This document shows, one piece after another, positions 56,674-64,000 of a DNA stretch of 64,000 nucleotides. The position numbers and the translations under genes are program-made. Below the pieces are notes generated by a model. That model ran no database searches and had not been told where the DNA came from. It saw only the letters and a list, made by a program, of their open reading frames with translations. The DNA is from Succinatimonas sp. CAG:777 (GTDB taxonomy: Bacteria; Pseudomonadota; Gammaproteobacteria; Enterobacterales; Succinivibrionaceae). The stretch covers positions 1 to 64,000 of the forward strand of contig HF987965.1 of NCBI GenBank assembly GCA_000431835.1, in the 5' to 3' direction. Positions within the stretch are counted from its first letter, which is position 1, and each line of letters opens with the position of its first letter.

Positions 56674-57204
56674 ATGCTGTCAATTAAGGCCGGATGGATT
56701 GAAGGAATTCGTCAGGTTCCGGTCAAAAGATTCGGTCCTCGTCCTAGTGTTTTTGAAATCTCTCTAATTGTCATCCACTGTATTGCTCTGCCTCCAAAAC
56801 ATTTTGGAGGACATTATGTGGATGATATCTTTACAGGATGTCTTGATCCTGACGCTCATCCCTACTTTAAGGATGTAGCCCATCTTGAAGTATCCTCTCA
56901 TCTTTTTATCAACAGACTTGGTCGTATCACTCAATACGTTTCATTCCTTGATAGGGCATGGCATGCTGGTCGTTCATCATATAATGGGCATAAAGAGTGC
57001 AATGACTACTCAATTGGTATCGAACTTGAGGGAAGCGATGATAGTGAATACACTATAGATCAGTATAAGAGTTTAAAAGAAGTCGTAGCTCTTATTAAGC
57101 AAACCTATCCTGCAATTGGTAATAATGTTGCAGCTCATAGTGAAGTCGCTCCAAACAGAAAGACCGACCCTGGTCCTTATTTTGACTGGAGTGGCCTAAG
57201 ATAA
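56674..57204 (+). CDS. ampD: 1,6-anhydro-N-acetylmuramyl-L-alanine amidase AmpD
   Basis: This 176-aa cytosolic zinc amidase cleaves anhydro-muropeptides during wall recycling. It shows the amidase_2 pattern: SLIVIHCIALPP with the first His, WHAGRSSYNGHKECND (second His region, active-site Glu later), YSIGIELEGSDD and AHSEVAPNRKTDPGP with the last zinc ligand. It is 9 bp after lpxC and probably co-transcribed. In E. coli ampD lies further from lpxC in the same chromosomal region; here the intervening genes are gone. Confidence 0.92.
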   Translation: MLSIKAGWIEGIRQVPVKRFGPRPSVFEISLIVIHCIALPPKHFGGHYVDDIFTGCLDPDAHPYFKDVAHLEVSSHLFINRLGRITQYVSFLDRAWHAGRSSYNGHKECNDYSIGIELEGSDDSEYTIDQYKSLKEVVALIKQTYPAIGNNVAAHSEVAPNRKTDPGPYFDWSGLR

Positions 57205-57244
57205 AAATAAAGATAACCTAAAGATAAAGAGGTGTACCAAACTT

Positions 57245-59797
57245 ATGGCTAACTATCTTACTTCTTACTTTGAACAAGCGAAAGAGCGTCAGACTGCAGG
57301 TGTAGAGCCTTTAGCATTGAATGCAGAATTTACAAAAGAACTTGTTTCACTTCTAAAAACACCTCCTGTAGGTTCAGAAAATGACCTTTTACACCTCTTA
57401 AAAGACAGAATCAATCCAGGTGTAGATGAGTCTTCAAAAATAAAAGCTGACTTTTTATATGAAATTGCAACAGGCAAGGCTGTAAGCCCCATTGTTGATA
57501 AGAAATTAGCTGTAGCTCTTTTAGGCAATATGAAAGGTGGCTTTAATGTAGGTTACTTGGTGTCTTTATTGTCAGATAAAGAGTTAGCAACGGACGCTGA
57601 AGATGCTCTAGAGCAGACTCTTTTAATCTACAACGCTTTTGATGATGTAGCAACATTAGCTACCAATGGCAATAAGAATGCTCAGTCTCTAATTCAAAAA
57701 TGGGCTGATGCAACTTGGTTTACTAAAAAAGCTGAATATCCAAAGAAAGTTACTTTAACCGTATTTAAAGTAGCAGGTGAGACTAATACTGATGATTTCT
57801 CACCAGCTCCTGATGCCTGGTCACGTCCTGATATCCCACTGCATGCACTTGCTATGTACAAGATCTCACGTGATGACTTAAAGGCTGATATTGAAGGTGT
57901 AAAGGGCCCAATCTCTACTATCGAGAAATTAAAGTCAAAGGGCAATCCTCTCTTATTCGTAGGTGATGTTGTAGGTACTGGCTCTTCAAGAAAGTCAGCA
58001 GCTAACTCACTTATCTGGCACATCGGTCATGACATCGAAGGTGTACCTAACAAGAGAGCAGGTGGCGTAGTTGTAGGTGGTAAGATTGCTCCTATCTTCT
58101 ACACAACTTTAGAGGATTCTGGTGCCCTTCCAATTGAAGCTGATGTTTCAAACTTAAACTCAGGCGATGTAGTAGATTTAAATGTTTATGACGGCACTAT
58201 TACCCGTCATGATTCAGATGAGGTTTTAACTAAGTTCAGTTTAAAGACTAATACTTTATTAGATGAGGTTAGAGCTGGTGGTCGTATTCCTCTTATCATT
58301 GGTAAAGATTTAACCTCAAAAGCTAGAAAGTTCTTAAAGTTATCTGAGTCTGAGGTCTTTGCAAAGTCTTCAAAGATTGAAGGTGCTGGTGGCTACACCA
58401 GAGCTCAAAAGATTGTAGGTAAGGCTTGTGGCTTAGAAGGTGTACGTCCAGGTCAGTACTGTCAGCCTGTAATTACAACTGTAGGCTCACAGGATACAAC
58501 AGGACCTATGACAAGAGATGAGTTAATTGATTTAGCTTGTCTTAAGTTCTCAGCTCCAGTTGTAATGCAGTCATTCTGTCATACTGCAGCTTATCCAAAG
58601 CCTGTTGATGTTAAGACTCATCACACCTTACCTCAATTCATCCAAAACAGAGGCGGTATTGCTCTGCACCCAGGCGACGGTGTTATCCATTCATGGTTAA
58701 ACAGAATGTGTCTGCCTGATACTGTAGGTACCGGTGGTGATTCACATACCCGTATGCCATTAGGTATCTCATTTGCAGCAGGTTCAGGTCTTGTAGCTTT
58801 CGCAGCTGCAACCGGCATCATGCCACTTGATATGCCTGAGTCTGTATTGGTTCGCTTTACAGGTAAGAGAAAGCCTGGCATCACCTTACGTGATCTTGTA
58901 CATGCTATCCCTTATTTTGCAATTCAAAAGGGCTTATTGACAGTTGAGAAGAAGGGCAAAAAGAACATCTTCTCAGGCAAAATCATCGAAATTGAAGGTC
59001 TTGAGGATCTGTCAGTTGAACATGCTTTTGAATTAGCTGATGCTTCAGCTGAAAGATCAGCTGCTGCCTGCGCTATCTCTTTATCAAAAGAGTCTGTCGC
59101 TAAGTACTTAAAGTCTAATATCGCTCTCTTACGTCAAATGGCAAAAGATGGCTATGAGACCAAAGAAGCTTTATTAGCCCGTGCTGATGCTATGCAGAAG
59201 TGGCTTGACAACCCAGAGCTTGTAGAAGCTGACAAAGACTGCTCATATGCAGCTGTACTAGAAATTAACTGCGATGAAATTAACGAGCCTATCTTATGTG
59301 CTCCTAATGATCCTGATGATGCTCGTTTATTATCAGAGGTTGCAGGCACTAAGATTAATGAGGTTTTTGTCGGTTCATGTATGACTAATATCGGCCATTA
59401 CAGAGCAGCTGCCGAGATCTTAAAAGGTCAGAGCCATGAAGTTCCTGTAAGACTGTGGATGACTCCTCCTACCAGAATGGACAGACAGGAGTTGTCAGAT
59501 GAAGGCCTGTTCTCTATCTTAGGTAAGGCTGGTGCTAGAATTGAAATTCCTGGCTGCTCACTATGTATGGGTAATCAGGCACGTGTTGCAGATAACGCAA
59601 CTGTAATTTCAACTTCTACAAGAAACTTCCCTAACCGTTTAGGTAATGGTGCAAATGTGTTCTTAGGCAGTGCAGAGCTTGCTGCTGTTACTGCAAAATT
59701 AGGCAAGTTACCTACAGTTGATGAATACTTTGAAAACACCAAATGCCTTGATGGCAAAGAAAGTGAGATCTACTCACTGTTAGATTTTAGCAAGTAG
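57245..59797 (+). CDS. acnB: Bifunctional aconitate hydratase AcnB
   Basis: This 850-aa iron-sulfur enzyme interconverts citrate and isocitrate and can also dehydrate 2-methylisocitrate. Layout is that of AcnB: an N-terminal HEAT-like domain (about 1-160), the swivel domain, then the catalytic domains. Cluster cysteines are in VGSCMTN (about residue 715) and GCSLCMGN (about 770). E. coli AcnB has 865 aa. It ends at its own terminator. A cycle enzyme next to mdh suits a succinate-forming metabolism. Confidence 0.95.
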   Translation: MANYLTSYFEQAKERQTAGVEPLALNAEFTKELVSLLKTPPVGSENDLLHLLKDRINPGVDESSKIKADFLYEIATGKAVSPIVDKKLAVALLGNMKGGFNVGYLVSLLSDKELATDAEDALEQTLLIYNAFDDVATLATNGNKNAQSLIQKWADATWFTKKAEYPKKVTLTVFKVAGETNTDDFSPAPDAWSRPDIPLHALAMYKISRDDLKADIEGVKGPISTIEKLKSKGNPLLFVGDVVGTGSSRKSAANSLIWHIGHDIEGVPNKRAGGVVVGGKIAPIFYTTLEDSGALPIEADVSNLNSGDVVDLNVYDGTITRHDSDEVLTKFSLKTNTLLDEVRAGGRIPLIIGKDLTSKARKFLKLSESEVFAKSSKIEGAGGYTRAQKIVGKACGLEGVRPGQYCQPVITTVGSQDTTGPMTRDELIDLACLKFSAPVVMQSFCHTAAYPKPVDVKTHHTLPQFIQNRGGIALHPGDGVIHSWLNRMCLPDTVGTGGDSHTRMPLGISFAAGSGLVAFAAATGIMPLDMPESVLVRFTGKRKPGITLRDLVHAIPYFAIQKGLLTVEKKGKKNIFSGKIIEIEGLEDLSVEHAFELADASAERSAAACAISLSKESVAKYLKSNIALLRQMAKDGYETKEALLARADAMQKWLDNPELVEADKDCSYAAVLEINCDEINEPILCAPNDPDDARLLSEVAGTKINEVFVGSCMTNIGHYRAAAEILKGQSHEVPVRLWMTPPTRMDRQELSDEGLFSILGKAGARIEIPGCSLCMGNQARVADNATVISTSTRNFPNRLGNGANVFLGSAELAAVTAKLGKLPTVDEYFENTKCLDGKESEIYSLLDFSK

Positions 59798-59832
59798 TAT
59801 TTACTATTTTTCTGAAAATCAACCTATACTTG

Positions 59833-59867
59833 AAAAAGCAGAGTGAGAAATATACTCTGCTTTTTTT
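59833..59867 (+). terminator. Rho-independent terminator of acnB
   Basis: AAAAAGCAGAGT pairs with ACTCTGCTTTTT around a 9-base loop, with a seven-T tail. Confidence 0.9.
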
Positions 59868-59929
59868 ATATGATCTCATTTTTGAGAGTTGTATACTATT
59901 CACATTGCACAAGCGATGTAATCGTTTGC

Positions 59930-59935
59930 TATAAT
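59930..59935 (+). promoter_or_regulatory. -10 element upstream of mdh
   Basis: TATAAT at 59930-59935, with a poor TTGCAC -35 (59905-59910, 19-bp spacing). The leader would be about 120 nt. Confidence 0.45.
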
Positions 59936-60063
59936 AGGAAAAGTTAAGAGTTTTATCTCTTTTTAGTAGATCTTTCTACAATAAAGTTTCGACAATAGAT
60001 TTTTTCAAAATAAAGTTCTATGTAATAGGACTTTGTAAATATAGTTATTGTTAGGAGTAACAC

Positions 60064-61023
60064 ATGAAAGTTGCAGTTTTAGGTGCAGCAGGCGGTATTG
60101 GCCAGCCTTTATCAATGATTTTAAAGAACAATTTACCAGCTGGTTCTTCTCTGAGCCTGTTCGACGTAGCACCATTTACCCCTGGTGTTGCAAAGGACTT
60201 AAGCCACATTCCTACAGACGTAACAGTCGACGGCTTCACAGGTGACGACCTAACTAAGGCTTTAGAAGGCGCTGACGTTGTAGTAATTCCTGCAGGTGTT
60301 GCTCGTAAGCCAGGTATGACTCGTGATGATTTATTCAACATCAACGCAGGCATCATCGCAAACTTAGTTCGCAACATTGCAAAGACCTGCCCTAAGGCAT
60401 GTATCTGCATCATCACCAACCCAGTAAACTCAACTGTTCCATTAGCAGCTGAAGTATTAAAGGAAGAAGGCGTATACGACAAGCACCGTTTATTCGGTAT
60501 TTCAGTTCTTGATGTGCTACGTTCAGAGACTTTCTTAGCTGAAGAGTTAGGTATTTCAAATCAGCGTATCCTAGTTCCAGTAGTTGGTGGTCACTCAGGT
60601 ACTACTATCGTTCCTTTAATCTCTAAGGTTATCGGTCACGAGAAGATCTCTCAGAAGAGAATCGAAGAGTTAACCTACCGTATCCAGAACGCTGGTACTG
60701 AGGTTGTTGAAGCTAAGGCTGGTGCTGGTTCTGCTACCTTATCAATGGCAACAGCTGGTGCTCGTTTTGCTCTTAAGGTTGTAAAAGGCTTATTAGGCGA
60801 GCCTGGTGTTAACGAGTACTCCTACGTTGAAGGTGGTTCAAAGTACGCTCCATTCTTTGCTCAGTGTGTACGCTTTGGCAAGAACGGCTGGGACGAGACC
60901 TTAGATTTAGGTACTGTTTCAGAGTATGAGCAGAAGTTAATCGATGAGGCAGCTCCTCAGTTACAGAAGAACATCGAAAAGGGTGTTAACTTCGCTAAAG
61001 ATTGGCTTGCAAAGAACAAGTAA
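60064..61023 (+). CDS. mdh: Malate dehydrogenase
   Basis: This 319-aa NAD-dependent enzyme interconverts malate and oxaloacetate. It has the Rossmann motif [14 protein letters not shown] (residues 3-16), the substrate loop with [26 protein letters not shown] and the catalytic GGHSGTT. It belongs to the E. coli-like (312 aa) branch. In succinate-forming bacteria it feeds the reductive branch of the cycle. AGGAG precedes the ATG, and a terminator follows. Confidence 0.96.
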   Translation: MKVAVLGAAGGIGQPLSMILKNNLPAGSSLSLFDVAPFTPGVAKDLSHIPTDVTVDGFTGDDLTKALEGADVVVIPAGVARKPGMTRDDLFNINAGIIANLVRNIAKTCPKACICIITNPVNSTVPLAAEVLKEEGVYDKHRLFGISVLDVLRSETFLAEELGISNQRILVPVVGGHSGTTIVPLISKVIGHEKISQKRIEELTYRIQNAGTEVVEAKAGAGSATLSMATAGARFALKVVKGLLGEPGVNEYSYVEGGSKYAPFFAQCVRFGKNGWDETLDLGTVSEYEQKLIDEAAPQLQKNIEKGVNFAKDWLAKNK

Positions 61024-61061
61024 TCTAAAAGAATCATAAGTTAAAATAAACTATTCTTGGG

Positions 61062-61095
61062 AAGGCAGTTTCTTTTTTAGAGGCTGCCTTTTTTT
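61062..61095 (+). terminator. Rho-independent terminator of mdh
   Basis: AAGGCAG (61062-61068) pairs with CTGCCTT (61084-61090) around a 15-base loop, with a T-run. Confidence 0.8.
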
Positions 61096-61144
61096 GTAAT
61101 ATGAAATATAAATACACCATTTTTTAGAATGTTCATATTGCTAA

Positions 61145-61925
61145 TTTGCAAATTTATCTGATTCAATCACCAAAGCAAATAAGACTGCTAAAGAAATATT
61201 GGATTATGCATTTTCAGAAATGTTTAATAATTTTTTAAGCGCTCTAATGCCTCTAAGGTGACTGTAAAATTCATTGAAGATGCAATGAAAACATACATTG
61301 TTGTTGAAGATAATGGTATTGGTATTTTCAAGAAAATTAAAAATGATTTATCCCTTCAGGATGAACATCAATCATTATTGGAACTTGCTAAAGGAAAGTT
61401 TACCTCTAATCCAAAAGAACATTCAGGCGAAGGTATTTTCTTTTCATGTAGAGCTTGTGATTTGTTTTTAATTCATTCAGGCTCTTTGACCTACAGTCTA
61501 GATCGTGCTTCAGATATTGGAAAGTTTATCGAAACAGATAAAGATCTTGAAGATAATAATTTCTCAGGTACTCTTGTGTTAATGGCTATGAACAATAATT
61601 CCTCAAACTCTCTGAAAAAGTTTTTGATGAATATTTTTCAAGTTACGAAGATAAAACTTTTGGTAAAACTGTTGTTCCTGTTAAATTACTTCGCTATAAA
61701 GATGAAGGCATTATTTCAAGATCTCAGGAAAAACGCTTACTTGCAAGGTTTGATAAATTCAAATATGCAGTGTTGGATTTTTCTGGCATCGACGATATAG
61801 GACAGGTGTTTGCTGATGAAATTTTCAGGGTATTTGTAAATTCACATTCTGAAATAGAAATATCATATATTGAAGCTAACAAGAGCATTAAAAACATGAT
61901 AGAGCACGTTTCTGCTAACAGATAA
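61145..61925 (+). pseudogene. GHKL ATPase/STAS-like (DUF4325) protein, frameshifted and 5'-truncated
   Basis: Joining frames gives DSITKANKTAKEILDYAFSEMFNN (in two pieces), an N box of a histidine-kinase-type ATPase, then after a shift near 61235 SNASKVTVKFIED and VEDNGIGIFKKIKNDL (G1 box), GEGIFFSCRACDLF (G2 region), and after a second shift near 61617 VFDEYFSSYEDKTFGKTVVP and AVLDFSGIDDIGQVFADEIFRVF, a STAS-like DUF4325 domain ending at 61925. The N-terminal helix-turn-helix expected in this family is missing, and the mdh terminator lies immediately upstream. Such proteins have been linked to conserved accessory loci; this copy cannot be intact. Confidence 0.72.
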
Positions 61926-62291
61926 GCCCCATCTTATTCCTTTATCAATAGAATTTAGTTCTTTGCAGATATAAGTGGTGGAGGAGCAATCTCCACCATT
62001 TCATGTTTAGAAACTGTTGGTTGTAGAGCCTCATTTTTGTGGATTTCTCTTGAGCTCTCAAGCTGTTCTTCTGAGTATGTGATCTATCAGCATATAAGCA
62101 ATGATCTCCACAATTGCAAAATAAAATTAAACTATATTTAACTTTTACCGAAATATAAGTATTAGAAGAAAAAAGTTTCAAGATAAGTTCTAGATAAAAG
62201 TTCTTAGCTTATTTTGAGAGTTTGTTTCTTAAAACCGTGTCATGTCACCTATACTTAGTGACATGAGAATATTAACTTAGGAGGACGTACG
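61926..62291. other. Intergenic region upstream of motX
   Basis: It holds a hairpin TGGTGGAG/CTCCACCA (61976-61998) that could end the upstream pseudogene transcript, and the palindrome listed at 62240-62266. A 78-codon minus-strand frame (61945-62181) has no domain, signal or ribosome-binding site and was not accepted. Confidence 0.6.
62240..62266. promoter_or_regulatory. Palindromic operator-like site around the motX -10
   Basis: TCATGTCAC (62240-62248) and GTGACATGA (62258-62266) are exact inverted copies separated by 9 bp. TATACT (62250-62255) lies between the arms, so a dimeric regulator bound here would sit on the -10. No good -35 is present. Confidence 0.6.
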
Positions 62292-63023
62292 ATGAGGTTA
62301 AACTGTAAAATCAGTCTCATTGCACTTGCTGCAAGCTTGATGTGCGTATCGGCTCCTATTTCATCCTATGCTGCAAAATATGAGGTTGTAACTAGTACTA
62401 AGGCAATGGTAGCTCGTGATACCTTACAGGGTATTGATATGAGTTCAATCTCTAATTCTGGCGGTGCAAGTACTGAAATGTACACTGCGGACAGAATGAA
62501 TGCCATTGTTGAGAATACTGATCTTGTAAGTGTGGTAAAAGATCAGGATAAGTGCCAGTTCACCTCCGATATTGAAGATAGAGCAAGACTTGTAAAAAGT
62601 CCTGTCTTTATGTACGCATGGGGAGTAATGTTGCTCAATGGTACCTGTGTAACACAGGATCGTGATCTTGCAATTGGATATATTAGAAAAGCAGCTGACA
62701 ATGGTTATGCTCCTGCCATGGTAAGAATGTCTCAGTTCTTTGAGCGCGGTCTTTACATGGGCAAGAATATGAATATGTCAGAGCAGTATATGCATACTGC
62801 TGCTGCTTTAGGTTCTAAGACTGCAAGATTAGGTTGGGCTGATATGTTAGTACGAGGCTATGGAACTCCAGCCTTGTATGAAGAAGCTTATGGCTGGTTG
62901 TATCATTCTGAATACGAAGATAACTATTCTAAAGCTAAAAAAGCATATCTTGAGAGTCAGCTAAAGAAGCATCTACCACCTAATGTGATAGCCCGTAATG
63001 AGGCCTTTGAGCCTGATTACTAA
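62292..63023 (+). CDS. motX: Sodium-type flagellar motor protein MotX
   Basis: This 243-aa periplasmic protein has a signal peptide (about 1-27, ending SSYAA). After a short N-terminal region it shows the MotX pattern: MNAIVENTDLVSVVKDQDKC, IEDRARLVKSPVFMYAWGVM and two to three Sel1-like repeats (YIRKAADNGYAPAMVRMSQF and following), ending NVIARNEAF. MotX forms the T ring of polar flagellar stators with MotY. A strong AGGAGG precedes the ATG. It implies a polar, probably Na+-driven flagellum elsewhere in the genome. It is transcribed alone and has a terminator. Confidence 0.87.
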   Translation: MRLNCKISLIALAASLMCVSAPISSYAAKYEVVTSTKAMVARDTLQGIDMSSISNSGGASTEMYTADRMNAIVENTDLVSVVKDQDKCQFTSDIEDRARLVKSPVFMYAWGVMLLNGTCVTQDRDLAIGYIRKAADNGYAPAMVRMSQFFERGLYMGKNMNMSEQYMHTAAALGSKTARLGWADMLVRGYGTPALYEEAYGWLYHSEYEDNYSKAKKAYLESQLKKHLPPNVIARNEAFEPDY

Positions 63024-63030
63024 AAACTTG

Positions 63031-63056
63031 AGGACGGCAAAGCCGTCCTTTTGTTT
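63031..63056 (+). terminator. Rho-independent terminator of motX
   Basis: AGGACGGC (63031-63038) pairs with GCCGTCCT (63042-63049), then TTTGTTTT. Confidence 0.9.
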
Positions 63057-63162
63057 TAATGAAGCTTTCCTGTATTCTTACAGTCTCATTTCACTCAAAT
63101 CGTTAGATCATTTTAAGATCTGATATAATCAACGAAGTTTTTAATTATTTCTTACCAATTGG

Positions 63163-63199
63163 TGGTTATAAAATTACTTTATAAAAGTAATTTATTATA
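63163..63199. repeat. AT-rich imperfect hairpin upstream of ffh
   Basis: GTTATAAAATTACTT and AAGTAATTTATTATAAC can fold back on each other, with a two-base bulge. It lies 115 bp before ffh, in the likely promoter or leader region. No role is clear. Confidence 0.4.
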
Positions 63200-63313
63200 A
63201 CTGCTTATTTCAAATTGTTTTCGATTTGCTGTAAGTTTTGTTTTGATAACTTGTTTATATTAAACAGCGTTTATATAAGAACACAGACAGCAGAATTTAG
63301 ATGAGCCTTAAAG

Positions 63314-64000
63314 ATGTTTGATAATCTTACCCAAAGACTTAACCGTACTTTAAAGAATATTAGCGGTAAAGGTCGTATTACCGAAGATAATATTAAAGAC
63401 ACCTTACGTGATGTCAGAACAGCGCTGTTAGAAGCTGACGTTGCACTGCCTGTAGTTAAATCATTTACAGCAAGAGTAAAAGAAAGAGCTTTAGGTCAAG
63501 AAGTTGCAATGAGCTTAACTCCTGGTCAGGAGTTTATTAAAGCAGTTCATGCTGAACTTGTTGCTACCATGGGCGGTGAGACCTCTGAAATCAATTTAGC
63601 TCATCAGCCTCCTGCTGTGATCTTATTAGCAGGTCTGCAAGGTGCTGGTAAGACTACATCTGCTGCAAAACTGGCTCTTTACTTAAAAGAGAGAATGAAT
63701 AAAAAGGTACTGTTAGTATCAGTTGATACTTACAGACCTGCAGCTATGGATCAGTTAAAGACCTTAGCACAAGAAATTTCAGTTGATTGCTTTCCTTCAG
63801 ATCCAAAGGATAAGCCTGAGAGCATCGCACAGGCAGCTTTAAAAGAAGCAAAACTTCGAGCATATGACGTCATGATCTTAGATACAGCAGGTCGTTTAGC
63901 TGTAGATGAGGAAATGATGAACGAGGTAAAGCGTCTACATGATTTGACAGATCCTATCGAGACCTACTTCGTAGTTGATGCGATGACCGGTCAGGATGCA
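63314..64000 (+). CDS. ffh: Signal recognition particle protein Ffh (5' part; runs off the window)
   Basis: The first 229 codons of the SRP GTPase are present. The N domain begins MFDNLTQRLNRTLKNISG and contains ALLEADVALPVVKSF. The G domain shows the P-loop GLQGAGKTTSAAKL (about 107-120), DTYRPAAMDQL and DTAGRL (G3). The C-terminal M domain lies beyond the end. Ffh binds signal sequences and 4.5S RNA and delivers ribosomes to FtsY. A six-codon frame (63301-63321) overlaps the start. It is partial only because the window ends. Confidence 0.96.
   Translation, partial: MFDNLTQRLNRTLKNISGKGRITEDNIKDTLRDVRTALLEADVALPVVKSFTARVKERALGQEVAMSLTPGQEFIKAVHAELVATMGGETSEINLAHQPPAVILLAGLQGAGKTTSAAKLALYLKERMNKKVLLVSVDTYRPAAMDQLKTLAQEISVDCFPSDPKDKPESIAQAALKEAKLRAYDVMILDTAGRLAVDEEMMNEVKRLHDLTDPIETYFVVDAMTGQDA

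Noticed and set aside
61945..62181. 78-codon minus-strand frame upstream of motX
   Set aside because: No domain, signal peptide or ribosome-binding site; it covers a hairpin and AT-rich DNA.
63301..63321. Six-codon frame overlapping the ffh start
   Set aside because: Could be a leader peptide, but no attenuator structure or strong ribosome-binding site supports it.

Overview
The window looks like chromosomal DNA from an AT-rich gammaproteobacterium, most likely of the Aeromonadales/Succinivibrionaceae type (succinate-forming, polar-flagellate anaerobes). This placement is an inference from gene content and order: ProQ-Prc, ZapC/PyrD/PepN, an E. coli-like dcw cluster, LpoA/RsmI, SspB, DegQ/YhcB, and MotX, a component of Na+-driven polar flagellar motors. 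Most of it is core chromosome; only a few decayed accessory remnants are present.

Layout. 1-1020: remnant of a DUF1703-type nuclease gene, then tRNA-Pro(TGG) behind a near-perfect sigma70 promoter. 1.2-7.6 kb (minus strand): aminotransferase, FAD-linked hydroxyacid dehydrogenase, a metQ-metN-metI methionine ABC transporter and a second metQ-like gene. 7.6-9.4 kb: a GATC-dense, very AT-rich stretch without a convincing gene. 9.4-24.8 kb (mostly minus): zapC, three paralogous porins, an ArsC-like plus Nudix pair, an acyltransferase, then pyrD, a DUF2835 gene, pepN, prc and proQ. 25.0-26.8 kb: a second, multiply broken AAA-like/DUF1703 gene. 27.0-32.3 kb: degQ, yhcB/zapG, nagA, rplM-rpsI and sspB. 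32.5-32.9 kb: a decayed gene next to a 110-bp inverted-repeat element. 33.1-37.1 kb: lpoA, an intact HEPN-domain gene, rsmI and RNase P RNA.

37.3-57.2 kb (plus strand) is the division and cell-wall (dcw) cluster: mraZ (behind three direct repeats that fit a MraZ box), rsmH, ftsL, ftsI, murE, murF, mraY, murD, ftsW, murG, murC, ftsQ, ftsA, ftsZ, then a second, tail-less ftsZ, lpxC and ampD. ddlB is missing from its usual place between murC and ftsQ. Genes are packed or overlapping up to ftsZ. A strong terminator then follows ftsZ, and the second ftsZ has its own promoter and terminator. 57.2-61.0 kb carries acnB and mdh. 61.1-61.9 kb is a broken GHKL-ATPase/STAS-like gene. 62.3-63.0 kb is motX behind a palindromic operator-like site, and the window ends inside ffh.

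The most interesting feature is the tandem ftsZ pair. The second copy keeps the GTP-binding and T7-loop residues but lacks the C-terminal linker and the conserved tail peptide that bind FtsA and other partners, and it is set up as a separate transcription unit. Other points are the HEPN gene between lpoA and rsmI, the 110-bp inverted-repeat element, the motX operator, and a hairpin that would hold the rplM Shine-Dalgarno sequence. No CRISPR array, prophage or complete insertion sequence was seen.
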